Of a stretch of 64,000 nucleotides of DNA, positions 63,772-64,000 are shown piece by piece. This stretch comes from Eubacterium barkeri (GTDB lineage: Bacteria; Bacillota; Clostridia; Eubacteriales; Eubacteriaceae), in assembly GCF_900107125.1 (NCBI RefSeq), contig NZ_FNOU01000009.1:1-64000 (forward strand), written 5' to 3'. The position numbers and the translations under genes are program-made. The notes under the pieces were generated by a model. The model did not search any database. It had not been told where the DNA came from and saw only the letters and a list, made by a program, of their open reading frames with translations. The number at the start of each line of letters is the position of its first letter. Within the stretch, counting starts at the first letter, position 1.

Positions 63772-64000
63772 AGACAAAGTGGTGTAGCACGGTCAGGGGG
63801 AGGATAAAAAAGATTCACCCCGGACCCAGCAGTCGCTTGTTGCCAATCGCCTTTGGCTCTTGGACAAGCGTTGCATGGGTGCTATGTCCCAAATCAAAGA
63901 TTTGGACAGCACCGCAAGGCGCTGATGAACAAAGGGAAAGCCCTCAGTCGTCAATGCGCAAAACCTTCGGTTTTGATGGGGTTTAAGGCAGGTTTGCTTT
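63772..64000. repeat. MITE-like element, copy B (cut by the window edge)
   Basis: Inverted relative to copy A at 47534. The terminal part (GACAAAGTGGTGTAG, GGTCAGGG, GATAAAAAAGATTC, CCCCGGACCC) and the inner part (AAAACCTTCGGTTTT, GGGGTTTAAGGCAGG) both match copy A. Between them lie about 95 extra bp with two hairpins: GTGCT(A)TGTCCCAAATC/GATTTGGACAGCAC and CGCTTGTTG/CAAGCG. The rest of the element should lie beyond 64000. No gene is present from 63746 to the end. Confidence 0.75.

Overview
The window is the replication-origin region of a low-to-mid GC Firmicute, most likely an anaerobic member of class Clostridia. Evidence: the gene order rpmH-rnpA-yidD-yidC-jag-mnmE-mnmG-rsmG-noc-parA-parB on one side and dnaA-dnaN-yaaA-recF-gyrB-gyrA on the other; two T-box leaders; tandem rubredoxins; an iron-sulfur flavoprotein; lipoproteins and Gram-positive envelope genes. 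I cannot name the genus from sequence alone. All start codons, promoters and RNA folds were read by eye.

Layout. (1) Left arm, about 1-22.5 kb, almost entirely on the minus strand and so transcribed away from the origin. It holds a T-box leader for a gene beyond the left edge (probably metG), DUF2461, an ECF-like sigma factor, rsmI, a FAD dehydrogenase, dnaB, rplI, gdpP, yybS, rpsR-ssb-rpsF, DUF951, an MscS channel, a CvpA-like protein, an unknown membrane protein, parB, parA, noc, rsmG, mnmG, mnmE, jag, yidC, yidD, rnpA and rpmH. (2) oriC, split around dnaA (22.6-24.5 kb): DnaA boxes upstream, and downstream a DnaA box followed by DnaA-trio repeats and an AT-rich unwinding element. (3) Right arm, 24.5-32.8 kb, plus strand: dnaN, yaaA, recF, gyrB, gyrA, rpe, ogt. 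(4) A minus-strand block at 32.9-39.4 kb: UbiB/AarF-like kinase plus phasin-like protein, an EF-G/TetM-like GTPase with a leader hairpin, tRNA-Gln, and the primosome pair dnaI/dnaD. (5) Envelope and accessory genes at 39.6-48.6 kb: murA, a polysaccharide deacetylase, walJ-like hydrolase and HtrA protease, a GntR-controlled ABC exporter, two paralogous small charged proteins flanking a degenerate glycosyltransferase with a PhoB-box-like promoter and structured RNA, a MITE-like repeat and an N-terminally anchored MTA/SAH nucleosidase. (6) 48.8-64 kb, plus strand: pdxST, two rubredoxins, sbcDC, an Fe-S flavoprotein, a T-box-controlled ABC transporter, a lipoprotein, a methyltransferase, a 5'-nucleotidase-like enzyme, an EamA transporter and a second repeat copy cut by the right edge.

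How it works together. The centre is the replication and segregation core: DnaA/oriC initiation, DnaB-DnaD-DnaI helicase loading, beta clamp, gyrase and recF, with ParABS (two parS sites) and Noc (one perfect Noc-binding palindrome). Translation and RNA-modification genes surround it.

Most notable: both T-boxes are better read as methionine (AUG) than tryptophan sensors, which would make the PF04392-type ABC transporter at 56.7-59.4 kb a candidate methionine-related importer. The 45.9-47.5 kb island (paired MSSKES proteins, inactive-looking glycosyltransferase, PhoB-type direct repeats, structured RNA with terminator) is the least explained part of the window. No CRISPR array, prophage or complete insertion sequence was seen.
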